This document shows, in pieces, positions 10,510 to 22,895 of a DNA stretch of 64,000 bases. The DNA comes from Owenia fusiformis (lineage: Eukaryota; Annelida; Polychaeta; Sabellida; Oweniidae), in contig CAIIXF020000224.1 of NCBI GenBank assembly GCA_903813345.2, forward strand, positions 38,001 to 102,000, given 5' to 3'. Below the pieces are notes generated by a model that searched no databases, was not told the DNA's origin, and saw only the letters and a list, made by a program, of their open reading frames with translations. Every line of letters starts with the position of its first letter. The stretch's first letter is position 1. Position numbers and translations under genes: made by a program.

Positions 10510-12865
10510 TTTGAGGAATTATTTCTTGATATTTTGTTCATCTGTAGAACATACATATGTGCAAATATTGACTTAACATTGTATCTGTACTATCATTGGT
10601 TATTGAATAATGGTTGCTATGGTAACAGAAGGGCGATGTACTCGTTTCAACCCAATTTTATTAATTTTCACGCTGTTATATTACATGAAATATACTTGTC
10701 AGGTATCAGGAATTTCTATGTTGTTTCCTATTGAAAAAACAACTTTAAGAACAATTAACAATTAAAACTATTATTGACCTTGCCAATAGTACATTACTAC
10801 TAGAGAGATGAACATTCATAGGAACTTAAAGAATTGCTTGTCTTCAGTTTCAGTTGATTTATTTTACTTTTGGTCAGATCCAGTAACAATAAAATCAAAA
10901 GTTGAATTGTTCACGTGCAAAAGAACAGCAGAATTATAACAATACTTTTGTAACTGACATCAATAAATTACGATACACTATATGAAATAGAGAATATCGC
11001 TTTGTTATAAGCAGTGTCTATTTGTAAGAATCTCTTGTAATGTGCAGTAATCAGCAAAAATACTCAGCACATATAAACAGAGACAGTACAGAGACAATAC
11101 TCGCTGCATATATGGATCACTCTGTATATTCAAGTATTGCTCCTCTTTATTTGTAGAACAGCACAAATAAGCACTGATTATACGTGGAGTTAAGAATACT
11201 CAAATATATGCAAACGCAATACTCTGTAAGTGTGCAATATAGTCACACATTATAATTGCCTCTTTCTGACTATATTAAGCTATTTCTAAGTTGCTCTGCT
11301 CATTTTATAACTGAGCATACAAATAAATAACGGACTATTTGTGCGTATTTTTCTATTAAGCATGATAAAACAACACAACTAAAGAATGTAAGTACCATAG
11401 TTCTTTATGAATATGACTTTACCTGTGTATAATAAGCGACTACAGGATGGATTTCGAAATAATCTATTTTTACTATAATTGTGATTTTTCGACACCTTTT
11501 ACAGTCATGTCGGAAAAGAGAGATCTTCCTTGTAGTTATCAATAAGTTGCTAATAAAGAATACTTGTGCAAACCCATGTTTTTAATGGAGATCCGACCCC
11601 CCCCCCCCGACGGAAAGCTGGCTACACCGCTGAACTTGTTATCTCTACTTTTAGAGTCAATGCAACCTAATTTTTCCTGAGAAGGTATTATAATTTAACA
11701 ACCTGTTACCACCGTTCGTATTAAATCATGGATTATGCATAGGAATTCAATTGTTTATTTTTTCAAATCGCTGCTTTGTTTTCCATTCCCCATGATCAAA
11801 GCAAATGGTAGTCTAGACTCTTTTGGTCACATTTTCGATTGCATTTAAAATCTGCACATCAATTCAGAACCATAAAATATAAATCACTGGAGCGACGTCC
11901 AACATCTTTTAATCCGCTTAATAAGTGATTCTTGCCTTTGAATTAAAGCCCATGTTAAATTCCTCCCGGTAAAGCCGGTATTTAAAAAAAATATATGACA
12001 GGTAATGGAATCGAAAGAAGATTATCTCTGAAGGAATGCAAAAGGTACATGTACTTCAACATTTTAAGGATACAATTGAACAAGGTGGGTATGGATACCG
12101 GGAGGGGGGTTTTCAGCTACATTATTATCAGATGTTTGGATTGTTCACTTGAAGGATGTTATTTTAGCGAGTAATGCAATCAGACGGCTTGTGCACAATG
12201 GTGTTACCTATAATTAGTTCTGGGATGATTTTTAAATCCATGGGAAAGTAATATCTGAGATCAAGGCATTTGTTGAAATAAAATATTGAGAATGTTAATA
12301 CCAATTACATTTTCAATAATTTCATTTAGCGTATTTGATGTGAGTTTATCTACTGCTTCCTCTAGCATCTGGGTTCCTAGTAAATTACACTGTGCAAAAT
12401 GTGCGATATCTCCTGTTTTATTTCAAGAGATTTGCATAAATAGTTTGCAAATCTCCTTAGAATCCCCTAAAATATAGTCAGATATCAAATGTTTAATACG
12501 GACAAATTTGAGTATCATACTATGGAATTTTTTGTGCATCTTTATTCGATTTTCACACTTTTGCATTTGATTACAACCATTCGATATTCCACTCTATTAA
12601 AATGATTCGAAACACGTAATAAATTTGTTTGTTTTTGCACATTTATATTTGATTTATGTACCTATATATGCGGTAAATGCACTTGTATATGCGGTTTATG
12701 TTATTCAGTGTTTGGTAAAATATCACATATTTAAGTCCATGTACACACACGAACAAAGACAGTTGACACATATATTTAGAACACGCATCAAATACAAATA
12801 CACTTTAGAACCAAACAATGTTCATTTACCGAGCAAGCATAGAGTACAAAATAGCACGGACATAT
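10510..12865. other. Non-coding region, few signals
   Basis: No gene recognised. It holds a candidate RFX X-box (10613-10626). About 10,695-10,755 is an inverted copy of 28,990-29,040 (GTTCTTAAAGTTGTTTT ... GGAAACAA). At 11,588-11,632 a C-tract followed by GGAAAGCTGGCTACACCGCTG resembles the right end of the element at 47.84-48.08 kb. The stretch at 11,050-11,250 is rich in ATATGCA and ATACTC words. Confidence 0.4.
10613..10626. promoter_or_regulatory. Candidate RFX X-box
   Basis: GTTGCTATGGTAAC fits the RFX-family consensus GTNRYC-N(0-3)-RGYAAC as an inverted repeat. No promoter or gene start was recognised beside it, so function is only a suggestion and a chance match is possible. Confidence 0.2.
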
Positions 12866-13310
12866 AGTGACTTACCCCACATAATTAATGACATGTTTCG
12901 CATAAAATGATGTGGGGTAAGTCACGTGACTTACCCCACATAAATGACACATGCTGCATGTAGCATAAAACCATTCGGTAAATCACGTGACCAGTGACGT
13001 AGAAATTTCAAAATGGATGAAACAAGCGAGGAAAAATAATTTGAATACGATTCATATTCACAATTCAGAGAGCAAAATTGAGAAGTTATTAGATCATTAC
13101 AACAGGCATGAGGCTACATAAGCGATCCTTTCTTAATAGAAGCTGAAACTAACATAAATACGTTTTCGCGATTGGAGAATCACACCAGAGCTCTTTGAAT
13201 ATATAGATGGCGCAAGTCACATGGTCGAAGTCACGTGACTTACCCCACATCAAAACAGTGAACAATGGTTTATATAAAATCATTCGGTAAGTCATGTGAC
13301 TTACCCCACA
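12866..13310. repeat. Cluster of CACGTG-centred palindromes (GTGACTTACCCCACAT)
   Basis: The word GTGACTTACCCCACAT occurs at about 12,870, 12,926, 13,235 and, without the last base, 13,295. At 12,910-12,941 it meets its own reverse complement as a perfect 32-bp palindrome with CACGTG at the centre. The copy at 13,286-13,306 forms a shorter palindrome around CATGTG. A diverged copy, CGGTAAATCACGTGACC, lies near 12,975. The layout suggests a MITE with its ends, or a nested pair of them. Confidence 0.6.
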
Positions 13311-13659
13311 AATGAATATGTTTAGCACAAATGAATATATTTACCCAATACGAATGGTACTTGGCATCGCACATATTTAAAATACTTATCAAATTTATAT
13401 TTGATCGGGTCGAATACACTTTTGAAGCATCTTACATATTTGTTGTGTAAGACAGTCAATTATATGTGGGATAGTAGGAACCATTTGTTGTAACTGGTTT
13501 TGTTTATGTTCGGTTTAACTTACTCCGTGGGGTAAAAACCGAAGATATTAATGTTACGAATATTGATGCAATAAATACACTATATCATACCACCTATATC
13601 AAATTATTGGATGGTATGTCAAAGAATAGGTCCCAAATTATACTAATTTAAATGGAGAT
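13311..13659. other. Non-coding spacer
   Basis: A+T-rich; nothing recognised. Confidence 0.4.
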
Positions 13660-13874
13660 ATGATCAGGATATTTGCAATCTATATTAAATATCTTCTGTC
13701 TATACTCTTAAAAATGACTATATCTTACTATTCATACAGTACTGGATATACACAACAGGAGATATGCAGCCTATTCTGTGCTAGAGACAGCTTATTTCAG
13801 CTTATATCAGGAGATACTCCCAAATCAGACCCCCAAAACAGGAGATACTCTAACTATACGAAATGACGTCATCA
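13660..13874 (+). repeat. Left inverted arm flanking the 13.9-17.3 kb array
   Basis: Read in reverse complement, this segment (TGACGTCATTTCGTATAGTTAG, then GTATCTCCTG and CTGATATAAGCTG words) matches 17,359-17,560. TGACGTCA, a palindromic CRE-like octamer, is at 13,864-13,871, at the inner edge of the arm. Confidence 0.55.
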
Positions 13875-13879
13875 GGTCT

Positions 13880-16800
13880 CATTGCTTGCAGCGCTAATAA
13901 AGTAAAATCAATTATCTAGCTTATTAACCCATCTTAAATATTAAAGCTATTAGATGAACAAATTGGAGAAGCTTAGCCCTTCTCTGTTGTCTATTAATAA
14001 AGCGAATTGTCATTAAGATAAATAACTTTGTGATTTTAACATTCAGTGAGGTAAAATGTATGTACAAAAGTTAATAAGTATTAGTTTCATTCCATTGTTC
14101 AAAATTGTTTTCAATAATTTTATATCATAGTACCCCTTACAAGTACCATTAGATTAATCCATAAATTATAACAAACGGATTAATGTAAACTTGTCACGTG
14201 GATTTCTAAATAGAAACTACTTTATCAAAGGGACTATAATCTGGTGGTTTTCAGATTTTATAAACATATTGTTTGAGATAACTAAATTGTTTTTTTAACA
14301 CTTATAATACAGCAGATATAATAGATAATAGAAAACATGAATTGTGTAATATAAGAGAATACACGTTGTTTAACAAAGGGCATACAGATTGTAGGTTGTA
14401 TCTGTGTAATATGGAGCCTCTGTTCTCTAATGTAAACTGAATCTGAAGGTGAAACACTGTAGTAAAACCGAGTGGAAAACTCATTCATCAAAATAGCATC
14501 TTTCCACAGAATTGATGGATTTAATTCAAAATTTGACACAATGTTTATCATAGTGTTGGGGACATTATGCCATCAAATTTATTTAAAATAATTCATTTGC
14601 AAATTATATTTATTGGAACTGAGAACCGTCAGTCATGACGGTTCCAAGTTCCAACCCATTAACTTTAATAAACGGATTGGTTTTCAAAACTCATTACACT
14701 GAAATTTAATAATTAGGGATTAAACATTTATGTTAGCATTTTACTCTGACATGTCTCAAGATGTTATTTACATCATTTCCCAATGCTACTCAATATTACA
14801 GAATATATGACATTTACAATGGTATGCATCATTCTACAATAATATGCATTGATTCAATATCCCGAATCCCAATTACTGCTCAATATTCAGTGTAACTTGA
14901 CATTTACAATGGTGTGCATCATTTCAACAATAGTATGCATTGATTGAATATCCTAATTATTACTCAATATTATTGTATAAAATGACATTTAATTGGTATG
15001 CATCATTCTACAATAGTTTGCATTAATTGATTTCCCAAATTACTGCTCAATATTACAGTATAAAATGACATTTACAATGGTATGCATCATTCTACAATAA
15101 TATGCATTAATGGAATTTCCCAATTACTGATCAATATTACAGTGTAAAATAAAAACAAATGTATAACGAGACCAATCTGATGTTATCTCAGATAATCTAG
15201 ATAACATAGAACATGAATTATGAAGTATTATGTTTCATGCGCTTGTTCTTGTATCTCTAAATGGGACATTAAATTAATGCATAAACTCTAACAAATGGAT
15301 TAATATAAAACTCAATGTGAAAGAGAAACAATGTAGTACATGTCAAACCGAGACGAAAACTTATTAAAATTACAGTAACTTTCCACAGAGTTGATGGATT
15401 TATTTCAAAATTTAACACAATGTTTATCATAGCGTTGGGGACATTATGCCATCAAATTTATTTTAAAGAATTCATTTGCAATTATTTTTATTGGAACTTA
15501 GAACCGTCAGTTGTAGAAATTAATCCATTAACTTTAGTAAAAGGATTAGTTTTCAACGGATTTCTTTTTCTCATTCCACTGAAATTGAATAATTAGGGAT
15601 TAAACATATATTTCAGCATTTTGCACTGACATGTCTCAATATGTTATTTACATCATTTCCCGATTACTGCTCAATATTACAGAATATATGACATTTACAA
15701 TGGTATGCATCATTCTACAATAGTATGCATTGATTCAATATCCCGAATCCCAATTACTGCTCAATATTCAGTGTAACTTGACATTTACAATGGTGTGCAT
15801 CATTTCAACAATAGTATGCATTGATTGAATATTCCAATTATTACTCAATATTATTGTATAAAATGACATTTTAATGGCATGAATGACATCATTCTACAAT
15901 AGTTTGCATTAATTGATTTTCCCAATTACTGCTCAATATTACAGTATAAAATGACATTTACAATGATATGCATCATTCCACAATAATATGCATTAATGGA
16001 ATTTCCCAATTACTGATCAATATTACAATGTTAAATAAAAACAAATGCATTACTGAGACCAATCTGATGTTTATCTCAGATAATCTAAATAACATAGAAC
16101 ATGACTTATGAAGTATTATGTTTCATGCGCTTGTTCTTGTATCTCTAAATGTGACATTAAATTAATGCATAAACTCTAACAAATGGATTAATATAAAACT
16201 CAATGTGAAAGAGAAACAATGTAGTACATGTAAACCCGAGAGGAAAACCTATTAAAATTAAAACATCAAATTTATTTTAAAGAATTCATTTACAAATTAT
16301 TTTTATTGGAACTTAGAACCGTCAGTTCTAGAAATTAACCCATTAACTTAAGTAAACGGATTAGTTTTCAACGGATTAGTTTTTCTCATTCCACTGAAAT
16401 TGAATTATTAGGGATTAAACATTTATTTTAGCATTTTGCTCTGACATGTCTCAAGATGTTATTTACATCATTTCCCGATTACTGCTCAATATTACAGAAT
16501 ATATGGCATTTACAATGGTATGCATCATTCTACAATAGTATGCATTGATTCAATATCCCGAATCCCAATTACTGCTAGCTCATTATTCAGTGTAACTTGA
16601 CATTTACAATGGTGTGCATCATTTCAACAATAGTATGCATTGATTGAATATTCCAATTATTACTCAATATTATTGTATAAAATGACATTTTAATGGTATG
16701 CATCATTCTACAATAATATGCATTAATGGAATTTCCCAATTACTGATCAATATTACAGTGTAAAATAAAAACAAATGTATTACTGAGACCAATCTGATGT

Positions 16801-17345
16801 TTATCTCAGATAATCTAGATAACATAGAACATGAATTATGAAGTATTAAGTTCCATGCAATTTACTTGCATCTCTAAATGCGCAAATGAGATGTGTTATA
16901 AACTCTAACAAATGGATTAATTATCAATGTAAATTTGTCATGGTGATATTCTAAATAGAAACAGGTTTATCGCAAAGACTAATCTAGTGTTAATCTCTGA
17001 TATTTTAAACAAATTGTTTGAGATTACTAAACTGTTTTTAACATTAAATAGCTTTTCTTGTCAGGGGTGAACAATCTGCAGAGTAAAACCGATCGAGAGG
17101 AAAAATCAACAATTAAAAAATAACTTTCCATGGAGTTGATCAATTAAATTCGAAATTTAACACACTGTTAATCATAGCATTAGGGACATTATACAATTAA
17201 ATGTATATAAATGAATGAACTCAATATTTATTTTTAAGGAAATAAGAACCCTCGGTTGTAGAAAATTAATCCATTCACTCTAACAAACGGATTAATTATC
17301 AATGTAAACAAGTCATCAATCATTAATAAGCCAGATAAGTTACAG
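13880..17345 (+). repeat. Family S tandem array, long units with 115-bp sub-repeats
   Basis: Three units can be aligned on AGGGATTAAACAT, near 14,716, 15,597 and 16,411, so the spacing is about 880 and then 814 bp. The third unit lacks about 65 bp of the core that contains GGGGACATTATG. A partial fourth core runs from about 16,860 to 17,320. Each unit has a core (CTAACAAACGGATTAAT, AACACAATGTTTATCATAG) followed by about four sub-repeats near 115 bp built on ATGGTATGCATCATTCTACAAT and CAATTACTGCTCAATATTA. The same core occurs at 22.4-28.4 kb. There is no open reading frame across the units. Confidence 0.8.
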
Positions 17346-17351
17346 AAATAA

Positions 17352-17560
17352 GATGTGATGACGTCATTTCGTATAGTTAGCGTATCTCTTGTTTTTGGAA
17401 CTCTGATTTAATAGTATATCCTGATATATGCTAGAAGAAGCTGTTGTTCATAGAATCGGCTAGTATATCCTTTCTGTAGATATGATAGAGTGCAAACTAT
17501 ATGTTAGCCTTGATATATAACACAGCTTATATTAGATCATATTTAGTAGAGTGGCAAATA
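17352..17560 (-). repeat. Right inverted arm flanking the 13.9-17.3 kb array
   Basis: Inverted partner of 13,660-13,874, with TGACGTCA at 17,359-17,366 again at the inner edge. The match fades outward beyond about 17,500. Confidence 0.55.
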
Positions 17561-18054
17561 GTACTAACTATACTAGTTGTCCGCCAAATATATAGCATGT
17601 GTCTATACAACACGGGAGATACGGGAGATATTTCACACTATGACAGTTGATATTAGAGCATAGTTAACAGGATATTCTATTACTATATAGCCTTTTTTGC
17701 ACAGTGTTATGATCCCGGGATTATGATGTAAAGTAAAAAAGGTTTTTGACTTGTAATACTAAATGTACGTGTACTGTGTCGAAATCTCTATCCCCGATTA
17801 AAGCTTTAATTATCGCAAAATAATAAACAAATGTATCAAAATATTGAAAACTCAGTATTACATGTCAAATGACAGCTCTTATTATGTGGAAATGTGAGTA
17901 AAATACACTACATCTGCAAATACATGTATGCAATCGCATTCAAACTTGATTGATTTAAATTGATTGAATGTCTGAAAAAGAGCTTTAATATCAATGTTTT
18001 GCTTAAATCATGGTGAATGGCTTTTGAAACATTTGATTGCAACATATATTTCAG

Positions 18055-18112
18055 TTTGGAACAAAATACTCAATCGGCGGCCGATGAATCGCGGCAAATG
18101 TGACCCAGGCAT
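18055..18112. mobile_element. Half copy of the GC-rich foldback MITE
   Basis: The run from ACAAAATACTCAATCGGCGG to GCAAATGTGACCCAGGCAT matches the right half of the elements at 52,564-52,705 and 55,752-55,893. The left half is missing. Confidence 0.6.
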
Positions 18113-18903
18113 TAGCGAGGAAAATACATTTGACCCAATAATCCCCTGCTGAATCCCCTTATAGATAATATACACCAAGACCCACACAAATATAAAATAA
18201 GGGTTCGAACAAATATTTTACAACTAGAGAAGCCATTTATCTGATTAAATTATGTCTATCAATCTTTTGATTGCAGATTATTAAAGAGATACATGTATTA
18301 TGTCGGGAGGGGGTCGAGGATCTTGACGCAAGATTAATACAATTCTTAAATCATCAGAATGTCATTCAGATTTACTATGAATAAGCTTATTATTTGAAAT
18401 TAAAACTGAATACATCAAACAGTGAATTATTAGTTTGTATTTTGAATGCTAAGAATGAAAAGGTAATTCTATACAAATCACAAATACCATTCAAAACAAT
18501 TCCTGGTTTCAACTATCAAGGTGCTTCTCCAAACATCCGGCCACTATGTGCAATTGTGTCAGGTAATTAGTAAGTGTTTATGTTTAGATTACTTATTAGA
18601 GATGTCAAATCATGGGTTTATCAAAACAGCATTATGACTGTTCAATAGCAGCAAAATGTCGCAGAATTTAGTATTTTATGTTTTAACAATATCTTTTTTT
18701 ATTGAATAACTAAAAATGAGGGGGTGGATATTGAGCAAGCTGCATGTCTCCGAGCTATGATGCGCAAGTAATAATCACACGTGACACGCACACAGGTGGT
18801 TGACAGGGAAACATTAAGCTTGCCAAACCCGGGTTGCCAAATGACCAATGTCTGTTGAGTAGTAAATAATCATAAAGCCATACTGTGAGAATGTCTACAC
18901 ATT

Positions 18904-18944
18904 GGCGCAATCATGGGCTTTTGATTAGAAGCCCATGGCGCAAT
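18904..18944. repeat. 25-nt hairpin between 8-bp direct repeats
   Basis: GGCGCAAT at 18,904-18,911 and again at 18,937-18,944 flank a segment with stem CATGGGCTT/AAGCCCAT(G) and an 8-nt loop. This resembles an 8-bp target duplication around a tiny palindrome, or an excision footprint. Confidence 0.4.
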
Positions 18945-20095
18945 TTAGCCAGTCAGCCATTTGCTCCACGCCAGGCCCAGAAACACGACGAAGCCTGATT
19001 GAGTTTGATAATGAAAAAAACACTATAAAGACACCTGGCAAATTGTTGTAAACATAATTGATAATTTAATAAATTTATTGTCTTGGAAGGTCCATGATAG
19101 TGTATGGCTGAACAGTATGCAATAAACTAATGTATTTGTATCATTGAATAAAATACGCTGCAGCAGTGTCTTTGTATCTTCAGAGGAGTGTCTTCAGAGC
19201 AGTGTCTTTGTGTGCAGTGTCAAATTTCCCGCAAAATAGAATTCATGTGATAGCTGAATTTACATAGATATTGAGAAACGTGTAGAAGACATTAGGATGA
19301 TGAAGAAAGGAGTTTGAATGGAGGAAGCAGAATTCGATATCGCACGGGAATTTGCTACCGGAAGACAGGTCTTGCTAAAAAAAAACAGTTTTCAAGATTG
19401 AGCAATATGCGTACATGTACTTTGATTTGGAAATATAATGTTAAAGAAATATAATGTTAAATCATGTACAATGCAATGTAAATATATTCATTTATCAGTA
19501 TACAGGTTTGGCCAAAACACAATGAGTAAGTCCATTTAAAGATTCTCGCAATCTTTATCCAATCAGCGTTTGCGAGTGTGTCGGCTCACGTATAAAACGC
19601 GAATCCAACTTAAATCCATGAAGGGGTGTATGAGGTACTCGAATAGGAAAGAGCTCGTGAAATCTGAATTCATATGCACATGGTCAATGTTTACACATGT
19701 TTGGAATTATTGAAGAAAATGTGATATGGATGTGGTTCCGGATTTGAAGTCATTGCTGGAAAATGTGATTTTAATACGTGAAATTATATCTATAAATACA
19801 GCACTAAAAATAACAGTACACACATGAAGTACAAACGTGTCCAGAAATGTTTGAAACCCTTACGGAAAATTCTGTCTGCATTTTGTCACCATTGCTCTTT
19901 CTAGTGCTGTTTGAATGAATATATTAATTAATGTATTTCTAACTAAAATATATCACATTTTTTAATAAACCACAAACATTTAGATCATAAAAAATTATTC
20001 AATACTTGAGTGAGCACGATATGCAAGGGTTACTAAGTTGACACAGTAAATGACCACTGATATTGTGTTAGTCCATGCACACAGCTATTCTGCTA

Positions 20096-20538
20096 AGGCC
20101 ATAAGAAGTAGATTTTTTTGCGTCCTGGCAAAATCCAAATCATACAAGGGTACAAGGAAAACAAACACAAACTCAAGAAAAAACACAAACTCGTTTGCTG
20201 ACCAATGTATTCATTTTATGGGCATAAAAAGGGATGACATTCCAATTTGCAGTGATTACAAACACATATCTATACATTTTATACAATATATATAAACATA
20301 TAGCTATTATTCAAGGGTAAAAAATAAGAAAATACACAATGTTTGCCAAAGTAATTATGACACCGTCAATTTTGACGCACATCAAATTATCTGCCACTTC
20401 GTCTGATTCTGATTGAACGAAATGCGATGGTACTTTCAGACCCCTGTGATTGATATTTGGATGTGTTTGTTTTTTCTGATTTACTCAAAATCGTGCAAGC
20501 AAGGGGACGCAAAACAAAGAATCTACTTCTTATGGCCT
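20096..20538. mobile_element. 443-bp MITE with TIR AGGCCATAAGAAGTAGATT
   Basis: AGGCCATAAGAAGTAGATT at the left end has its exact reverse complement at the right end (20,520-20,538). The match resumes after a short indel with TTTTGCGTCC, giving TIRs of about 30 bp. An 81-codon open frame spanning the left end is not protein-like. TA lies next to each end, so a TA-targeting (Tc1/mariner-type) origin is possible. Confidence 0.65.
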
Positions 20539-22359
20539 AATATACATTTGCTAACACCCCCACTTTCATAGTGAAGTGACTAATTGGTGTATGTTTACGT
20601 TTTAATGTGTTTTGGGTTCCTTGTTACAGCAAGGGGGGCCAGTAAAGTAGACTAACATGTTTGCATGGCAAATTTTGATCGAATATGTGAGACACTTTAA
20701 AAGTAAAATCATTATTAGGCTTATCATTCGAGAGAGAATATAATTTTCAATGATTTGAAATAGGCATTTATATTTTTGCCTACAATAATTATGTATCATT
20801 TAAAGGAAGAAATATAATTACAGTGCAATGTAAATATGTCTTTATATGTATCAAGCGATATGAAAGGCGGATCAAAACATTCCCATCTTCAAGCGATATT
20901 ATTTCACGGGGCTTATAAGTTGTAACAATGATTTTCTCCCTATATCATGACATGTATATATTTTTAGTATTGATCATCATATCATTGTTTTTCAAAATGA
21001 TTTTCGTTTCCCGATGTATATACATTTTAGTTATCTATTTGAAGTTATTACTTATAGAGGTCGTCTCATTGGCCTACTCTGTACATAGAAATCTAAAGTA
21101 ATTTAAAATAAATTTTAAAAACGCAAAGCTGTTTATGTGCAATTTTGTCAAATCTTTTACCCCAAAAAACAAGTACAGTAAACCAAACCTATAGCTACAA
21201 CACTCAAATGCTCATAAATAGGAGTTAATATTAACAGATGTTTATGCCTAATTCACAAAACAGCGTCTACCAGTCCCCCGAAATAAGCAAGAATATGTCA
21301 AATATACCGATCTTGACTCCATATATGCTAATGTAGTTAGTTTATATTCTTGTGCATGTCTCAATATACTCACATGCTGCGTATTACTTATCTCAAAATA
21401 TGCAGAAATACTCATGAAAAGTGGCATATATACAGATCATATGTAAATATAATCAGTTTTAATTTTTATATATATCTAGTATACTCAACTGCTTATATTT
21501 GTCTATCCCAAATAAGCAGGTATATGCAGTTTCAGCGCTGCATATAATCACAAGTAAACAGCAAATATGCAAAGTATGTCTGAATATAAGCAAATATACT
21601 CAGTGACAGTACCCGTATATGCAGTCAGTATTCTCCGTGGATGTTTGTTATATGCAGCACTTGGTGAAATCGTTAAAATAATATATAAAAAGATGTTTTA
21701 TTTTCGGATATTTGTGTAAAAAGATGCGTAATAATACAGTATTTCCATTCAGTATTGTAATTATTATATTATATTATGAAGGAAAAAATATAATCAGCAT
21801 AATATACTACATTATATAGAGATTAATATAATATAATTAGAAATAAGTGAGATACAAATATATTATTTGTACATATAAACATTTACCAAATCCGATTATC
21901 TCGATAAGAAAATGTAGCAGAATGTTTTATTCCCGGTAAAATATTCTTTTTTAGAATTATTTGCGCCAATTTGTATTTATTCTGTCTTTCTAAAATATTA
22001 TTTGGTCATATTTATCAATCCAAACTGATGATTGCAGTCTATTTAGATTTTTTTCTATTCTAAAAAATATTATTTTCTAGTATTTTCCAATCTAAGCAGA
22101 ATATATCAAATTATATTGTATTATTTGGGTTCTAAAAAATATTATACTCGATTATTCTCGTCCAACTTGATGTACAATCCATCTGGTTAATTACTTAACC
22201 AAACAAAACAAAGAATGCACAGCATGGCAGTTAATAGGATTAACTGTTCTACTGACCTTCTCATCTCTATTACTTACACATGTCACACATATTTTATTTT
22301 GACTGTTCTATTTCTATTTGAAAAATATTTACAAATAAATGTTTAGAAGAAAGAAATGT
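20539..22359. other. A+T-rich non-coding region
   Basis: No gene recognised. At 21,300-21,650 words such as AATATACTCA and TATATGCAG recur irregularly, as they do at 11,050-11,250. At 21,660-22,170 there are repeated ATATTATATTAT runs. Confidence 0.4.
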
Positions 22360-22895
22360 AACTTGTTTTAAATTAATGTTAACAATGGAGTAAAAATGTG
22401 AAAAAGTCATCAATTAAAAATCAAATGATTAACTTTCCAATGAGTAAATCGATTCAATCCAAATTTTAACACAATGTTAATCATAGAAAGAGGGATTTTA
22501 TACAATTAAACAAATATGAAGAACTTAATTTGCAAATTATTATTTTTGTGGAAAATAAAACAATCGGCTCTAGATATTAATCCATTCACTCTAACAAACG
22601 GATTAACTCTAACAGTCGGATTAGTTATCAGTGAACAAAACTCATTTCATAGAAATTGAAAAAACTTAGAGATTAACCCTTATATGATCAACCGCACTTT
22701 TAAGGCGCTCTTCCGGGTTCATTGTTTACATTGACGATATAGCATATGTAGGGGAATCCCCGTTTATCGATGTTTGCCTCGTTCTGAGATATGACCTTGA
22801 ACTTGAAAATAAAGTGAAAATTAATCGAAAAAAAAACAAATTTTGTCAGTTTATATTGCAATTCTAGCAGTCAAGACAGACTTTTATGTTACAAA

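Larger units (their letters stand above)
17561..20095. other. Largely single-copy non-coding region
   Basis: No gene recognised. It contains half of a GC-rich foldback MITE (18,055-18,112), a small hairpin with flanking direct repeats (18,904-18,944) and otherwise A+T-rich unique sequence. Confidence 0.4.

Noticed and set aside
18195-18215. tRNA or SINE B-box-like GGTTCGAAC
   Set aside because: No matching A-box, acceptor stem or clover-leaf around it; the same holds for GATTCGAATC near 59,127.
20050-20295. 81-codon plus-strand frame
   Set aside because: It crosses the left terminus of the 443-bp MITE, so it is a chance frame.
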